A DNA stretch of 9,376 nt from an uncultured Eubacteriales bacterium. GTDB taxonomy: Bacteria; Bacillota_A; Clostridia; Oscillospirales; Acutalibacteraceae. The notes under the pieces are model-generated. The model saw only the letters and a list, made by a program, of their open reading frames with translations. It was not told the DNA's origin and made no database searches. Each line of letters starts with the position of its first letter. The stretch's first letter is position 1. Both the position numbers and the translations under genes were made by a program. The stretch covers positions 1 to 9,376 of the forward strand of contig CAKSGI010000065.1 in the NCBI GenBank assembly GCA_934454005.1, given 5' to 3'. Positions 8,509 through 9,376 of the stretch are shown piece by piece.

Positions 8509-8514
8509 AGGAGG
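8509..8514 (+). promoter_or_regulatory. Ribosome binding site supporting the TTG start of folC
   Basis: A perfect AGGAGG lies seven bases before the TTG at 8522. The next in-frame ATG comes 13 codons later and would cut into the conserved FolC N-terminus, so the TTG is the start. A weak promoter (TTGCTG at 8474-8479 and TAAGAT at 8498-8503) may lie in and after the terminator. Confidence 0.8.
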
Positions 8515-8521
8515 AATAGTT

Positions 8522-9199
8522 TTGAATATTACAGAGGCACAAACAACGATAAACTCTTTTATGAAATATGGAATGCAACTAGGACTTGAAAGAATAGATA
8601 AACTTTTAAATTTAATAGGGAATCCACAAGATAAACTTAAATTTGTTCATATAGCGGGTACTAATGGTAAAGGTTCAACCTGTGTAATGACATCATCAAT
8701 ATTGACTAAGGCAGGATATAAAACAGGTTTGTTTATTTCTCCATATGTGACTTGTTTTAGAGAAAGAATGCAGATTTCAAATGTAATGATAAGTGAAGAC
8801 GAATTGGCTCGAATTCTTGATTACATAATGGTATTTGTTAAAAGGATGGCAAAAGAAAAAGAATTTATTACTGAATTTGAACTAATTACGGCTGTAGCAT
8901 TAAAATGGTTTGCGGATAATAATTGCGATATAGTTATTTTGGAAGTTGGTTTAGGAGGATTATATGATGCTACCAATGTTATAAAAAATCCTATTGCTTC
9001 TGTGATAACATCTATTTCTTTAGATCATGTTGCAATTTTGGGGAATAGTATAGAACTTGTTAAGTATGAGAAGTATGATGCAGAGGGCATGAGTAAAACG
9101 TATGATACATATGTTAAAGTTGAGAATAGTAATGAGATAAAGAATATTGTAATTAAAGAAACTTATCCTGATGAATATACAGTAGTTTTTGGTTTCTAG
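8522..9199 (+). CDS. folC: Truncated FolC (folylpolyglutamate/dihydrofolate synthase) fused to an unrelated 41-residue tail
   Basis: FolC adds glutamates to folates (and in many bacteria also makes dihydrofolate) using ATP. The N-terminal half is clear: LGLERIDKLL (20-29), the P-loop HIAGTNGKGST (43-53), LFISPYV, FELITAVAL, ILEVGLGG with DATN, and TSISLDHVAILG with its catalytic-type histidine. FolC of normal length is about 430 residues; similarity here stops at YEK (182-184), where AGIIK is normally expected. The remaining 41 residues (YDAEGMSKTY through EYTVVFGF) do not look like FolC, and no FolC sequence is visible in other frames after the break. Without the C-terminal Mur-ligase-type domain the protein should be inactive, so this is probably a pseudogene or a chimera. 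The usual GGRLDATN also reads GGLYDATN. The position after valS is the native one for folC. Confidence 0.8.
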   Translation: MNITEAQTTINSFMKYGMQLGLERIDKLLNLIGNPQDKLKFVHIAGTNGKGSTCVMTSSILTKAGYKTGLFISPYVTCFRERMQISNVMISEDELARILDYIMVFVKRMAKEKEFITEFELITAVALKWFADNNCDIVILEVGLGGLYDATNVIKNPIASVITSISLDHVAILGNSIELVKYEKYDAEGMSKTYDTYVKVENSNEIKNIVIKETYPDEYTVVFGF

Positions 9200-9219
9200 T
9201 AATATAAGGAGAACATATA

Positions 9220-9375
9220 ATGGATAATAAAAAACAAACAAAGAAAAAAAATTATACATTAGCTGATTTAGAAAAAGCAAAAAAATCTGGACAAGTGTTT
9301 GATGCTATGATAAAGGAAGTTGATGAAAGCTTTAATTTGCATGGATTCTTTGCAAATGGAATAGAATGTATAGTA
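9220..9375 (+). CDS. N-terminal part of a gene resembling phage S1-type RNA-binding proteins
   Basis: The ATG at 9220 follows AAGGAG (9206-9211) by eight bases. 52 codons are visible before the window ends. After a basic N-terminus (MDNKKQTKKKNYTLADLEKA) comes SGQVFDAMIKEVDESFNL and then NGIECIV, which looks like the first strands of an S1/OB-fold domain. Small S1-like proteins that begin this way occur, from memory, in clostridial prophages and chromosomes. It starts 20 bases after the chimeric folC frame and is probably co-transcribed with the source of that tail. The fold assignment is tentative because most of the domain is missing. Confidence 0.6.
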   Translation, partial: MDNKKQTKKKNYTLADLEKAKKSGQVFDAMIKEVDESFNLHGFFANGIECIV

Positions 9376-9376
9376 C

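Noticed and set aside
9063..9199. The folC break as a simple frameshift
   Set aside because: None of the other frames between 9063 and 9376 reads as the expected FolC continuation, so sequence is missing or replaced rather than shifted.
1..9376. CRISPR array, tRNA or rRNA genes
   Set aside because: No regularly spaced repeats, tRNA cloverleaf or rRNA-like stretches were seen on either strand.

Overview
The window looks like chromosomal DNA from a low-GC, Gram-positive, Clostridia-type bacterium. It is strongly AT-biased, has Shine-Dalgarno sites of the AGGAGG/GGTGA type, prefers AGA/ATA codons, and carries UvrA, UvrB, valyl-tRNA synthetase and FolC sequences of Firmicutes type with valS next to folC. 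The genus cannot be fixed from the sequence alone.

Layout. Positions 1-300 have a different composition: about 39% G+C by hand count (116 of 300), against about 17% in 301-420. They hold the last 30 codons of an unrecognised gene followed by about 200 bases of hairpin-bearing noncoding sequence, which may be the right end of a mobile element. Positions 300-554 are an AT-rich leader with promoter-like elements for uvrB. uvrB (555-2507) and uvrA (2523-5354) form a compact nucleotide excision repair operon closed by a stem-loop. A small convergent gene on the minus strand (5400-5588) encodes a 62-residue protein that resembles a small conserved clostridial protein. A divergent intergenic region of 220 bases (5589-5808) carries a perfect 17-bp palindrome, an 18-bp near-perfect direct repeat and candidate promoters in both directions. 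valS follows (5809-8430) with a very clear intrinsic terminator at 8442-8483.

After the terminator lies folC, starting at a TTG (8522). Its N-terminal P-loop half is recognisable up to about residue 184. The reading frame then continues into 41 residues that do not look like FolC and stops, so the C-terminal half of the enzyme is missing. A further gene starts at 9220 with a good ribosome binding site and runs off the window; its first 52 residues resemble the start of an S1-type RNA-binding protein of the kind found in phages. The simplest reading is that folC was cut by a deletion, insertion or prophage-type rearrangement (or an assembly join) near 9062-9078.

UvrA and UvrB work together as the damage-recognition and strand-opening complex of excision repair, ValRS charges tRNA-Val, and FolC would normally make folylpolyglutamate. 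I see no clearly new multi-gene system here. The points most worth a second look are the folC chimera, the foreign 5' end, and the palindrome and repeats between the small gene and valS.
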